A stretch of 64,000 nucleotides of DNA from Gemmatimonadaceae bacterium (GCA_025929535.1 JAICLZ010000006.1:22134-86133), one strand, 5' to 3'; numbered from the stretch's first letter, positions 21,768 to 31,017 are shown. A program made the numbers and translations. Notes: a model not told the origin generated them from the sequence alone.

Positions 21768-24368
21768 ATGTCCGACACTCCCGACATCTCCACTGCGCTC
21801 GGCGACCGCTACGTCATCGAGCGCGAGATCGGCGCCGGCGGCATGGCCGTCGTCTATCTCGCCCGCGACAGGAAGCTCGATCGCGATGTCGCGCTCAAGG
21901 TGCTGCGCCCCGAGCTGGGCGCGGTGCTCGGATCCGAGCGCTTCCTCACCGAGATCAAGATCTCCGCGCGACTCGATCATCCGCACATCCTCACGCTCAT
22001 CGATTCGGGCGAGGCGGACGGTCTGTTGTACTACGTGCTGCCGTTCGTGCGCGGCGAGTCGTTGCGCTCGAAGCTCGACCGCGAGCGGCAGCTGGGCATC
22101 GACGAGGCGCTCACGATCACGAAGCAGGTGGCCAGCGCGCTCGATTACGCGCACCGCCAGGGGCTCGTGCACCGCGACATCAAACCAGAGAACATCCTGA
22201 TCCAGGAAGGCGAGGCGATGCTGACGGACTTCGGCATCGCGCTCGCAGTGAAGGAGGCCGGCGGAAACCGGCTCACGCAAACGGGATTGTCGCTCGGCAC
22301 ACCGCAGTACATGAGCCCGGAGCAGGCCACCGGCGACCGCGGCATCGATGCGCGCAGCGACGTGTACTCGCTCGCGTCCGTGCTGTACGAGATGCTCGCG
22401 GGCGAGCCGCCGGTCACGGGTGCGAGCGCGCAGTCGATGATCGCGAAGCTCATGACCGAGAAGCCGACGCATCTGCGTGTGCTGCGCGACACCGTGCCGC
22501 CGGGCATCGATGATGCCGTCGCGAAGGCGCTCGCCAAGACGCCGGCGGACCGGTTCGCGACCGCGGGTGAGTTCTCGCGCGCGCTCGAGGTCAAGAGCCG
22601 AAGAGAGACTCCGGCATCGGCGCCCGCAGTGTCGGCAGGCTCGCGCGGCCGCGTCGCGATCATCGCGGGCGTCGTTGCTCTCGTGGCCGTCGCCGCCGGT
22701 GGGGTCTACGCCTACCGCGGCCGCTCGGCCCCGCGCGCGAGCGTCGCGGCGCTCGGACCGCGCACGCAGCTCACGACCTCGGGCGCGGTGCTCGTGCCTT
22801 CGATTTCGCCGGACGGCAAACAGCTCGCGTACATCACGAAGCACTGCGATTCGGGCAGCTGCAAGTATTCCGTGATCGAGCAGGATGTGGGTGGCAGCAC
22901 TACACGCATCGTCCTCGATGGCGCGACATCCGGCTATGGTCTCGAGTGGAGCCCTGATCGACGCAATCTCATCTTCAACGGTACGCTCAACAACAAGGTC
23001 GGCTCGTACGTGTTGTCCGCGCTCGGCGGATCTCCGCACTATCTCACGGCCGGTGTCGCGACGTTCTACGCGGGCGGAGACTCGCTGCTGATCGGGCCGC
23101 CTTTTCACGCCGATTCCGTGTACTGGATCGGTGTGGCGTCGCTCGACGGCATCGTGCGCGACAGCATCAAGCTCCGTGGTCCGGGAGAGGGAGTGGGCGC
23201 ACTGTCCTCGATGCCCGGTGCGGGCTGGATCCTCACCCTGGTGCTGCAATCCCCTCACGGGCTTTGGCAGGTGATCGACCGTTCTGGCAAGGTCGCCGAC
23301 CACGTGGTCAATGCGTGCACGTGCGGCGGAATCGCGGCGCGCGATGCGGTCTGGCTATCGAGAGCGGGTGACGGAGTAGGTGAATCGATCGTGCGTATCG
23401 CGCTCGATCCGCTCACCGGCAAGCTCTCGGCGCGCCAGGACACGATGGTGACCGCGCTCTTCACCAATTTCTCGATCACCGCCGACGGTGCGGGGATGGT
23501 GATGGACGAGGGCACCTACGATTTCAGCATCTGGAATCTGGACATGGCCAGCGTGCTGAGAGGCTCCTACCCGGCCGAGCGGCGCGTGGCGAATGCCTCG
23601 AGTCCGGTGAACGCGACCGTCTCACCCGATGGATCGCGCCTTCTCGTTCGCCGGGAGACGCCCATCGGCAACGGCCATCTGGAGGCACGGTTCTCGGTCA
23701 TGCCCTTCGGCGGCGGCACCGAGACGGCGCTCGGCATCGCGGGCAAGCCGGTTTTTGCAAACTGGGCGGACTCCGTGTCCGTGGCAGTCGGCCGCCAAAC
23801 GTCGTCGGGACTGCGCCTGTCGGTGATCGATGTCCGCACCAATGTCGTGCGGAACGAGATGGACCTTCCGGATTCCGTGGTCAGCTCGGCAGCAGCACTG
23901 CCGGATGGATGGGTATGGGTGCCGTCATCCGGTGGCAAGATCATGGTGAGGCGCGCCGGAAAGACTCGCGAATATTCGAAGCCTGCATGGTACGCGTTCA
24001 TCTATGTAGCCCTTCCGGACCCGTCGGGTCATCGACTCTTCTACATGGGCGGTGACAAGCTCACTACCGACTCTCTGGGTGTCGGGACGCTCTCGCTGGA
24101 TGATGGCTCGACGACGCAGTGGGCGTCCATGTTTGCTGAAGTTGGCCGCATCACGCCACTCGTCGACGGCGGGGTGATGCTCAGCGCATCGCGCACACAG
24201 GGCTCGCTCAGCTTCTACAAGCTCACCGGCCCCGGGCAGATGCAGTCACTCGGCGACTCGCCGCGTCCAATGCGAACAATCAGCATCTCGCAGGACGCGA
24301 AGGTCGCGAGCGTGTTGCAGCGCGATTATCGCGCGGATGCCTGGATCAGCAAAGTGGTGTTGCGCTAG
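21768..24368 (+). CDS. Transmembrane Ser/Thr protein kinase with extracytoplasmic beta-propeller-like domain
   Basis: 866 residues: Hanks kinase with GAGGMAVVY (22-30), K44, HRDIKPEN (135-142), DFG (154-156) and an SLGTPQYMSPEQ activation segment; one TM helix (about 293-312, VAIIAGVVALVAVAAGGVYA); then about 550 periplasmic residues with repeated TolB/WD40-like blades (SISPDGKQLAYITK, EWSPDRRNLIF, TVSPDGSRLLVRR). The propeller probably senses an external ligand and regulates the kinase. This architecture is typical of Acidobacteria/Gemmatimonadota-type kinases. It ends in a CTAG shared with a small convergent gene. Confidence 0.92.
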   Translation: MSDTPDISTALGDRYVIEREIGAGGMAVVYLARDRKLDRDVALKVLRPELGAVLGSERFLTEIKISARLDHPHILTLIDSGEADGLLYYVLPFVRGESLRSKLDRERQLGIDEALTITKQVASALDYAHRQGLVHRDIKPENILIQEGEAMLTDFGIALAVKEAGGNRLTQTGLSLGTPQYMSPEQATGDRGIDARSDVYSLASVLYEMLAGEPPVTGASAQSMIAKLMTEKPTHLRVLRDTVPPGIDDAVAKALAKTPADRFATAGEFSRALEVKSRRETPASAPAVSAGSRGRVAIIAGVVALVAVAAGGVYAYRGRSAPRASVAALGPRTQLTTSGAVLVPSISPDGKQLAYITKHCDSGSCKYSVIEQDVGGSTTRIVLDGATSGYGLEWSPDRRNLIFNGTLNNKVGSYVLSALGGSPHYLTAGVATFYAGGDSLLIGPPFHADSVYWIGVASLDGIVRDSIKLRGPGEGVGALSSMPGAGWILTLVLQSPHGLWQVIDRSGKVADHVVNACTCGGIAARDAVWLSRAGDGVGESIVRIALDPLTGKLSARQDTMVTALFTNFSITADGAGMVMDEGTYDFSIWNLDMASVLRGSYPAERRVANASSPVNATVSPDGSRLLVRRETPIGNGHLEARFSVMPFGGGTETALGIAGKPVFANWADSVSVAVGRQTSSGLRLSVIDVRTNVVRNEMDLPDSVVSSAAALPDGWVWVPSSGGKIMVRRAGKTREYSKPAWYAFIYVALPDPSGHRLFYMGGDKLTTDSLGVGTLSLDDGSTTQWASMFAEVGRITPLVDGGVMLSASRTQGSLSFYKLTGPGQMQSLGDSPRPMRTISISQDAKVASVLQRDYRADAWISKVVLR

Positions 24369-24658
24369 CCACTTCCCCCGTACTGCGCTACATGTGCTCC
24401 GCCGGCGCGGTGAGGTTCACGAGCAGCCCCGCGCTCCACAGCGCGATCGTCGAGCATGGCGATCACCGTCATCACCTCTTCCACGATCGAGGCTGGACGG
24501 CCGGTGAGCGCGGCGCCGAGCGCGAGATGCTTCTCGGCCATCAGCGAGTTGATCGACATCGCCAGCGCGAACAGGCGGAGCAGCGCTCCGATGCAGCCGA
24601 TGTGCGCGGCGGTGCGTGCGGTCCGACTCGGGGAGCAGGCTGCAGCGGAAATCAACAT
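24365..24658 (-). CDS. Putative small protein of unknown function
   Basis: 97 residues beginning MLISAAACSPSRTARTAAH with a hydrophobic stretch (HIGCIGALLRLFALAMSINSLMAEKHLALGA). Support for coding: strongly GC third positions through the middle of the frame, and a TAG stop lying in the same CTAG as the kinase stop, a pattern also seen at two other convergent pairs here. The Shine-Dalgarno (GGAG, 12 nt) is weakly placed. It could instead be non-coding. It is divergent from the XoxJ-like gene. Confidence 0.42.
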   Translation of the reverse strand: MLISAAACSPSRTARTAAHIGCIGALLRLFALAMSINSLMAEKHLALGAALTGRPASIVEEVMTVIAMLDDRAVERGAAREPHRAGGAHVAQYGGSG

Positions 24659-24751
24659 GGTGCTCGGAATCTCCTGATGAGGAAGAGGGCCAGCGCGCGT
24701 TCGCGGTGCGCTCATTGCAATACGAGATCGAGACCGTCCCGGAGAGCGTCG

Positions 24752-25591
24752 ATGCACGTCGGTCACACAATCAGGCGCGCGATCACCTGTTGCCTCGCTG
24801 CCGTGGTGCTCGTGCCGTCGCCGCACAGCGAGCTGGGCACCATCATCCCGCTCCGCGTGTGCGCCGATCCGAACAATCTTCCCTTCTCGAACGATCGTCG
24901 CGAGGGATTCGAAAATCGCATCGCGGAGCTGCTCGCGCACGACATGGGAACGACGGTGCAGTTCAGCTGGCGGCCGCAGATGCGCGGATTCGTTCGCAAG
25001 GGTCTCAAGGCGGGCGCCTGCGACGTGTACATGGGCGTGCCCGCCGGATTCGGCCCGCTGCTCACGACGAAACCCTACTATCGCTCGACCTACGTGATCG
25101 TGTACCGCACCAGGAGTCGCGTGCACGTGCGCTCGCTGGACGACAGTGCGCTGCACTCACTCAAGGTGGGGGTACACATGATCGGCGACGATTACCAGAA
25201 CACGCCGCCCGCGCAGGCGCTCGCCGCACGCGGCATCGTAAACAACGTGCGCGGCTATCCGATCGTCGGCGATCTGTCGAAGCCGAATCCGCAGGCGGAA
25301 ATTCTCCGGGCGCTCGAGCGTGGCGAAATCGACGTCGCGATCGTGTGGGGACCCTTCGCCGGCTATTTCGCGAAGCGCTCTCCCACGCCGCTCACCATCG
25401 TGCCGGTGACACCCACGCGCGATCGGTACGGGCAGACCTTCGCGTTCGACATCGCGATGGGGGTGGGGCGCAGCGACACCGCACTCGCGCGCACGCTGGA
25501 CTCTCTGCTCGTGCGCGAGCGCCCTGCGATCCACAGGATTTTATCCGAATACGGCGTGCCGCTCGACTCCGCACGGCAGACGAGCAGATGA
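24752..25591 (+). CDS. Quinoprotein-dehydrogenase-associated periplasmic substrate-binding protein (XoxJ/MoxJ-like)
   Basis: 279 residues with an N-terminal signal sequence (TIRRAITCCLAAVVLVPS) and the family block PLRVCADPNNLPFSNDRREGFENRIAE, then FSWRPQMRGFVRKGLKAGACDVYMGVPAG and TTKPYYRSTYVIVYR. These match the solute-binding proteins encoded with PQQ (often lanthanide-dependent XoxF) alcohol dehydrogenases. In those systems XoxJ sits in the periplasm and is thought to aid activation of the dehydrogenase. No xoxF or xoxG is within reach in this window, so it is an orphan here. The ATG at 24752 starts just before the signal peptide. Confidence 0.83.
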   Translation: MHVGHTIRRAITCCLAAVVLVPSPHSELGTIIPLRVCADPNNLPFSNDRREGFENRIAELLAHDMGTTVQFSWRPQMRGFVRKGLKAGACDVYMGVPAGFGPLLTTKPYYRSTYVIVYRTRSRVHVRSLDDSALHSLKVGVHMIGDDYQNTPPAQALAARGIVNNVRGYPIVGDLSKPNPQAEILRALERGEIDVAIVWGPFAGYFAKRSPTPLTIVPVTPTRDRYGQTFAFDIAMGVGRSDTALARTLDSLLVRERPAIHRILSEYGVPLDSARQTSR

Positions 25592-25605
25592 GCGGCGAGT
25601 GAGCG

Positions 25606-27261
25606 CTACAACATGGCCGTGCGTCCGTACGTGGGTGCATGTCGTGCGTTCGCGGCCTGCTCGAACGCATACGCAAGGCGAATCAGCTTCGCCTCGGTCC
25701 ACGCACGACCGAAGAACGAGATGCCCACGGGAAGTCCGAATGCGTATCCCGCGGGCACCGTGATCGCCGGATACCCCGCCTCCGCGGCAGGCGACGAGCT
25801 TCCGCCGCTGTCCGCGTCGCCGTTCACGAGATCGATCAGCCATGCCGGTCCGTTCGTCGGCGCCACGAGCGCATCCAGCTCGTGCGCGTTCATGATCGCA
25901 TCGATTCCGCGCGCGCGCGTGTTCTGCCGCGACTTCGCGAGCGCCTTCGTGTACTTCGCATCCGTGAGCGGACCGCGCTTCTGCGCCTGCTCGAAGATCT
26001 CCTGCCCGAAGTACGGCATCTCCGTACTCTTGTGCGCCTCGTTGAACGCGATGAGATCGGTGAGCGTGCGCATCTTCGATCCCGCGCCGAGCGCCGCGAG
26101 ATACTCGTTGATCCCCGCCTTGAACTCGTACAGCAGCACCTCGAGCTCGGCCTCGCCCACATCGCCCATCTTTTCGATCGGCACCGGATCCACGATCACC
26201 GCGCCTTTCTCGCGCATGACATCGAGAGCGTGCTGCGTGATCGAGTCCGCTGACGTGCTGTAGCCGAAGTACTGCTCGCGCGGTACACCGATGCGCATGC
26301 CGTGCAGCGCATTGGCGTCGAGGCCCGTGGCATAGTCGGCCTTGCGCTTGGCGCCGGACACCATCGTCGCTCGGTCGCGCGGATCCGCGCCCGCGATCGC
26401 GCCCAGGAGAATCGCGGCGTCGGTGACGGTGCGCGCGATGGGGCCGGCAGTGTCCTGCGTGCGCGAGATCGGAATGATCACGCTGCGACTCACGAGCCCC
26501 ACGGTGGGCTTGATGCCCACCAGCGAGCACGTTGCGGATGGGCTCACGATCGAGCCGTTCGTTTCGGAGCCGATGGCCGCGGCGCAGAAGCTCGACGCGA
26601 CAGCGGCCGCCGAGCCCGAGCTCGAGCCGGAGGGCGTGCGATCGAGCGCGTACGGGTTGCGGCACTGTCCTCCGCGCCCGCTCCAGCCGCTCGATGCGTG
26701 CGTGCTGCGAAAGTTCGCCCACTCGCTGAGATTCGTTTTGCCGAGGATCACCGCTCCCGCCGCTCGCAGCCGCTCGACCAGGAACGCATCGCGCGGAGGA
26801 CGCGCGCCCACCAGCGCGAGCGAGCCCGCGGTGGTCTCCATCTTGTCGGCCGTTCCGACGTTGTCCTTGATGAGAATGGGAATGCCGTGCAGCGGGCCGC
26901 GGATCCTGCCGCTCTTTCGCTCTGCATCCATCGCGTCGGCTATCGAGAGTGCGTCCGGGTTGAGCTCGATCACCGCGCGCAGCTCCTTGTCCATCTCGGC
27001 GATGCGCGTGCGATAGGCCTCCACCATCGCCCGCGAGGACATCACGCCGCTGCGCATCGCCTCCTGCAGTTGCGTGATGGACTTCTCCTCCACCGGGCCG
27101 CCAGCGTTTCGGATGCCCGCGGCTTGCTCACCGGATCGGGGGCTCGAGCGCTCGTGCAGCTCCAGCAGCGGATTGGCGCCCGTGGTCATCAGCGCGCCGG
27201 CGGCGAGCGATGTCGTCATGAACGTGCGGCGGCTGATCGACTGCGATTCGTCGTTCGTCAT
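25606..27261 (-). CDS. Tat-exported amidase-signature family enzyme
   Basis: 551 residues with a twin-arginine signal (SRRTFMTTSLAAGAL, residues about 9-23). The amidase signature is complete: catalytic Lys in PILIKDNVG, cis-Ser and nucleophile in the PSGSSSGSAAAVA block, and SETNGSIVSPS. Such enzymes hydrolyse amides or peptides; the Tat signal places it in the periplasm, where it could cleave amidated peptides, unlike cytoplasmic GatA. Start 27261 keeps the RR motif close to the N-terminus. It is divergent from the DedA gene with only 67 bp between. Confidence 0.92.
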   Translation of the reverse strand: MTNDESQSISRRTFMTTSLAAGALMTTGANPLLELHERSSPRSGEQAAGIRNAGGPVEEKSITQLQEAMRSGVMSSRAMVEAYRTRIAEMDKELRAVIELNPDALSIADAMDAERKSGRIRGPLHGIPILIKDNVGTADKMETTAGSLALVGARPPRDAFLVERLRAAGAVILGKTNLSEWANFRSTHASSGWSGRGGQCRNPYALDRTPSGSSSGSAAAVASSFCAAAIGSETNGSIVSPSATCSLVGIKPTVGLVSRSVIIPISRTQDTAGPIARTVTDAAILLGAIAGADPRDRATMVSGAKRKADYATGLDANALHGMRIGVPREQYFGYSTSADSITQHALDVMREKGAVIVDPVPIEKMGDVGEAELEVLLYEFKAGINEYLAALGAGSKMRTLTDLIAFNEAHKSTEMPYFGQEIFEQAQKRGPLTDAKYTKALAKSRQNTRARGIDAIMNAHELDALVAPTNGPAWLIDLVNGDADSGGSSSPAAEAGYPAITVPAGYAFGLPVGISFFGRAWTEAKLIRLAYAFEQAANARHAPTYGRTAML

Positions 27262-27328
27262 GGAATGCGGATTCGGGAATGAAGAGCGCTGAGGGACGTG
27301 GGGCCTCGCCTTTGCACAGCCACTTCGA

Positions 27329-27946
27329 ATGATCAAATGGATCGTTGGACTCGTGACGTCAATGGGGATTTACGGCGTTGCGCTGCTGATGGCCATTGAG
27401 AACGTGGTGTTGCCGCTCCCCTCGGAGCTCATCATGACGCTCGGCGGTTTCGCGGCGTCGCGCGGCCGGATGTCCTTCGCGGGTGTCATCATCGCCGGTA
27501 CCATCGGCTCCGTACTCGGCGCACTGCCGCTCTACTACCTCGCACGCACGGTAGGCGAAGAGAAGTTGAAGCACTGGGTCACGAAGCATGGCCGATGGCT
27601 GTTCCTTCGCCCAGGGGATCTGCAACGGCCGAAGCGATGGTTCGCGAAGCATGGCAGCCTCGCCGTCATCGTCGGACAGCTCATCCCGGGAGTGCGTGGA
27701 CTGATCTCGCTTCCCGCAGGCTACGCGAAGATGAACGTGTTCCTCTTTCTCCTCTGCAACTTCATCGGTACGGTGGTCTGGTGTGCCGTGCTGGCATCCA
27801 TCGGCCGGCAGCTCGGAGTGCACTTCACGGTCGTGCACGAGTATCTCGGGCCGGTCGGCTGGGGCGTGCTCGCCGGCCTGCTCATCTGGGGAGGTATCGT
27901 GCTCTGGAGGCGGCGAAAAGGGAAGAAGGGCGGGGCGAAGCGCTGA
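27329..27946 (+). CDS. DedA-family membrane protein
   Basis: 205 residues with the DedA/VTT features: N-terminal ENVVLPLPSELIMTLGGFAA (the conserved E and P-x-P-x-E region), a GxxxG-rich helix (GTIGSVLGALPLYYLAR), FAKHGSLAVIVGQLIPGVRGLISLPAG with the conserved R and G-x-P, and basic C-terminal tail. DedA proteins act as lipid scramblases or undecaprenyl-phosphate/phosphatidylethanolamine flippases in the inner membrane. It converges on the aldo/keto reductase gene (2 bp). Confidence 0.92.
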   Translation: MIKWIVGLVTSMGIYGVALLMAIENVVLPLPSELIMTLGGFAASRGRMSFAGVIIAGTIGSVLGALPLYYLARTVGEEKLKHWVTKHGRWLFLRPGDLQRPKRWFAKHGSLAVIVGQLIPGVRGLISLPAGYAKMNVFLFLLCNFIGTVVWCAVLASIGRQLGVHFTVVHEYLGPVGWGVLAGLLIWGGIVLWRRRKGKKGGAKR

Positions 27947-27948
27947 CC

Positions 27949-28818
27949 TCAGGAGGTGAGCGACAGCTCCCGGCGATCGTCCTGCGTGAGCTCGATGCCG
28001 GCAGCCGCGATGTTCTCCTCGAGATGCGTCACCCGCGAGGTTCCCGGAATGGGGAGCATCACCGGCGAATGCGCGAGCAGCGCCGCGATCGCGATCTGGT
28101 TGGGCGTCGCGGCATGCCGCCGCGCGACGTTCTCGAGCGCCACGGTGGCATCCCGATGGTTGCCGCCGAGCGGCGCCCAGGGCAGAAATGGTATGCCAAG
28201 CGCCTCGCATTCGGCGAGCACCGCCTCCGATGCCCGATCGCCGAGGTTGTAGCGATTCTGCACCGAGACGACGCGCACGATGCCGCGCGCCTCCGTGAGC
28301 TGCGCCACCGAAAAGTTGCTGACCCCGATGTGCCGGATCTTGCCCTCGCGCTGCATCTCGGCCAGCGTGCCGATCGCCTCGGCGAGCGTTACTGTCGGGT
28401 CGCCCATGTTGTGCAGCTGATAGACATCGATCCGGTCGAGCTTCAGCCGCCTCAGGCTCCCGTCGAGCGCCTCCCGCAAATGCCGGGGCTGCAGATTGGG
28501 CGTCCATCGGTTCGGGCCGGAGCGCACGTATCCGCCCTTCGTGGCGATCACGAGCCCCGGCTTGTAGGGCCACAGCGTTTCGCCGATGAGCCGCTCGGAC
28601 ACCTCCGGCCCGTACGAGTCCGCCGTGTCGATCAGATCGACATCCAGCTCAACCGCCCGCTGGAGCACGCGCTTGGCCTCGGCGCGATCCCTCGGCTCGC
28701 CCCAGATCCCCTCGCCGGTGATGCGCATCGCACCAAAGCCGAGCCGGTTGACGGTGAGATCACCGATGGTCACGGTGCCGGCGTTCGCGGCACTGAGGGT
28801 TTTCTGGCGTGTGCTCAT
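27949..28818 (-). CDS. Aldo/keto reductase
   Basis: 289 residues with the AKR (alpha/beta)8 barrel tetrad: Asp in DLIDTADSYG, Tyr in the same motif, Lys in ATKGGYVRSG and His in VYQLHNMG. The GVSNFS and PIPGTSRVTHLEENIAA segments bind NADP. Start ATG 28818 (MSTRQKTLSA) is preferred over a longer frame. Substrate unknown. Confidence 0.92.
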   Translation of the reverse strand: MSTRQKTLSAANAGTVTIGDLTVNRLGFGAMRITGEGIWGEPRDRAEAKRVLQRAVELDVDLIDTADSYGPEVSERLIGETLWPYKPGLVIATKGGYVRSGPNRWTPNLQPRHLREALDGSLRRLKLDRIDVYQLHNMGDPTVTLAEAIGTLAEMQREGKIRHIGVSNFSVAQLTEARGIVRVVSVQNRYNLGDRASEAVLAECEALGIPFLPWAPLGGNHRDATVALENVARRHAATPNQIAIAALLAHSPVMLPIPGTSRVTHLEENIAAAGIELTQDDRRELSLTS

Positions 28819-28957
28819 CGCTCTGCTCCGAAGAAGACTCTGGTGACCAGATAGACGCAGCACGCTCCGTTCCCGCCATTATGACGGACGCGGAAAATCG
28901 AAACTAAACGAGCTTCTCCCGTGTATAGAGATATGACGACAAACAGGGGAGGACAGC

Positions 28958-29188
28958 ATGCCGCGTTATGAGTTTTCCATCGGCAGCTCCGACGTTCGGC
29001 GAAAGGGTGCCGTCGAAAGCGATTCGTTCAAGGATGCGCTTGACGTGATCGCGGTGCAGGCCGATGCCGAGACCGGCGATCTGCTCGAGATCGGTGTCCG
29101 CGGATTTCCGCCGGCAAAGTTCCAGTACGTATTTTCGCTGGACGAAGGTACGCAGGTGTGGCGCGCGGCCTATCAGCGCGCGGCCTGA
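28958..29188 (+). CDS. Small protein of unknown function (76 aa)
   Basis: 76 residues starting MPRYEFSIGSS with a strong Shine-Dalgarno (GGGGAGG, 6 nt upstream). Predicted alternating beta strands and one helix (SFKDALDVIAVQADAETG), compact and soluble, no signal peptide. It sits alone between two minus-strand genes. No family recognised; the YxFS-DALD arrangement looks like a small ferredoxin-like or Arc-type fold, but this is only an impression. Confidence 0.7.
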   Translation: MPRYEFSIGSSDVRRKGAVESDSFKDALDVIAVQADAETGDLLEIGVRGFPPAKFQYVFSLDEGTQVWRAAYQRAA

Positions 29189-29210
29189 ACGTCCCCCGGC
29201 GGTCGAGTCC

Positions 29211-30257
29211 TCAGCCGACCGCCGAGAGGGGACGCGCTCCCATTCCCAATCGCACGATTCGCTGCAGTAGCTCCGGGTATTCCACCCCGTCGTAGCGCGC
29301 AGCAGAGGCGAACTCCTCGCTCTCGCAGATGTCCGGATTCGGATTCGCATCCAGAAAATAGAGATCTCCGCTGGCGTCCAGCCGGTAGTCGATGCGCGCG
29401 TACCCCGACAGCTCGAGCACGCGATAGATCCGCTTGCTCATCCATCCCAGCTGTGCGGCCAGAGCCCTGGACAATCCCTCGGCAGCGCGGATGCGCACGC
29501 CTTTCTTCGCCTGGTACTCGAGGTCGTGCTTCACCTTCGCCGTGGCGATCAGCGGCTCGTTCGCGCTCTGATCGTCGATCACGAGCTCCCATGCCGGAAA
29601 TGAGCGCAGCCGCGAATTGCCCACCACGCCGACGTAGAGCTCCCGTCCGGGGATGAACTGTTCGGCGATCGCATCGGTGCCCACACGCTCGTGGATGAAC
29701 TCCACGCGCTCGCGGAGCTCGTCATCATCGTTCACGAGCGAGGCGCGCGCAATGCCGATCGAGGCATGCTCGGTGAGGCTCTTCACGAAGAGCGGGAAGG
29801 CGAGCTCCGCGGGGCGCCGCACCTTGCGCCCGAGTGGAAAGACCTCGAACAGCGGCACCGGAACGTGATGATAGGCGAGCAGCTTCTTCGAGAGCGCCTT
29901 GCCGCGCGAGAGCACGAGCCCACGCGGATTGCATCCGGTGTACGGCACGCCCAGGAGCTCGAGAAAGGCCACGATGTTGTGATCGAAGGTGGCGTTCCAC
30001 TGGAATTCCTCGAGCAGATTGAACACGACGTGCGGCTCCAGCTCGCTCACCGCGTCGCGAATGGGCTGGAGATCGTCCTGCACGCCGAGCGTCTGCACCT
30101 CGTGGCCGAGTTCGCGCAGGCCGCGCACGACATCGAACTCCGCACGCCACGCGAGCGCTTCCTGCTGCGTGTGCCCGTCCAGCGTGTCGGGCGGCACGTG
30201 GTCGGGATGCGTGAGCGCGATCACGCGCAGCGTGTTCCGGCGCCCGGCGCGCTTCAC
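29211..30257 (-). CDS. ATP-grasp ligase of the D-alanine-D-alanine ligase superfamily
   Basis: 348 residues. ATP-grasp features in order: substrate-side N-domain (NLLEEFQWNATFDHNIVAFL), lid Lys and PLFVKSLTEHASIGI, EQFIPGRELYVGVVGN, and the metal site ARIDYRLDASGDLYFLDANPNPDI. It resembles the Ddl family but lacks several Ddl-typical substrate residues, so the joined substrate is unknown and it may not make D-Ala-D-Ala. The start was placed at GTG 30257, 7 nt after the stop of the upstream metallopeptidase gene; an ATG at 30299 overlapping that gene is the alternative. Confidence 0.83.
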   Translation of the reverse strand: MKRAGRRNTLRVIALTHPDHVPPDTLDGHTQQEALAWRAEFDVVRGLRELGHEVQTLGVQDDLQPIRDAVSELEPHVVFNLLEEFQWNATFDHNIVAFLELLGVPYTGCNPRGLVLSRGKALSKKLLAYHHVPVPLFEVFPLGRKVRRPAELAFPLFVKSLTEHASIGIARASLVNDDDELRERVEFIHERVGTDAIAEQFIPGRELYVGVVGNSRLRSFPAWELVIDDQSANEPLIATAKVKHDLEYQAKKGVRIRAAEGLSRALAAQLGWMSKRIYRVLELSGYARIDYRLDASGDLYFLDANPNPDICESEEFASAARYDGVEYPELLQRIVRLGMGARPLSAVG

Positions 30258-30264
30258 GGAGACG

Positions 30265-31017
30265 TCACAGCGTGAGCCACTCTCGCGGCGCCGCGGCATG
30301 CGCGTGGCGGAGCGCGCGATAGTGCTCGCCGAGGGTGAGCGGCGACTGGGCGATCGACAGCGGCTGTGCCCGCGACGTGACCGGCGGCCGCACGTCGCGC
30401 AGCTCGTGCATCAGCGAATCAATGTACGTAAGCTTTGCGAGCGCGATGGGCCACCTGGCGTAGCGTGAGCGCCAGCGCGAGCCCGGTCGCAGCCACACGG
30501 CGAACGTCTCCGCGAAATCCTCATCGGGATGACTCTGCGCGTACCAGCCGGGAAGGTGCCGAACGAATCGGGTGCTGCGGCGCCGCGGGCGATAGCGATC
30601 GGGATAGGGCGTGCTCGAGGTGCCGAAGTGCGCGCGCCACGAAGCCCGGCGATCGAGGCGGTGCGCGTGCTGGATCGCGTGCGCCGCCTCGTGCCGCATG
30701 ATCGCCATGCACGATGCGCGCGTTCCACCTTCCACCGAATGCATCTGCGCACGTTCGAGTCGCATCAGCCGGGGGTGGGCGAGGTAGAAGGGAATCGCGA
30801 ATCCGGGAATTCCGCGTGGCGAGAACCACTCTTCTGCCAACCACACGTGGGGACGCACTCTGAGCGAGCGATCTGCCAGCTCCCCGAGCAGCTGGCGATG
30901 GCAGCCCGCCACCCATGCGCTGGGCTCCGAGAGACGCAGCTCCCGAAAGCGCAGCGTGAGCAGCCGCTCGTCGCTCCACCGGGACCATGGGGCACGTTGG
31001 ATTGGCCGGTGGGTCAT
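30265..31017 (-). CDS. Predicted zinc-dependent metallopeptidase (HEAAH), unassigned family
   Basis: 250 residues, no signal peptide. The zincin motif HEAAH (in MRHEAAHAIQHAH) near residue 119 is followed by an Asp-Glu pair (SHPDEDFAETFAVWL) about 60 residues later that could supply the third ligand, the arrangement of gluzincin-like uncharacterised peptidases. It is followed 7 bp later by the ATP-grasp gene, suggesting they work together, for instance in making and trimming a small peptide; that is inference. ATG 31017 was chosen within a longer frame. Confidence 0.75.
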   Translation of the reverse strand: MTHRPIQRAPWSRWSDERLLTLRFRELRLSEPSAWVAGCHRQLLGELADRSLRVRPHVWLAEEWFSPRGIPGFAIPFYLAHPRLMRLERAQMHSVEGGTRASCMAIMRHEAAHAIQHAHRLDRRASWRAHFGTSSTPYPDRYRPRRRSTRFVRHLPGWYAQSHPDEDFAETFAVWLRPGSRWRSRYARWPIALAKLTYIDSLMHELRDVRPPVTSRAQPLSIAQSPLTLGEHYRALRHAHAAAPREWLTL

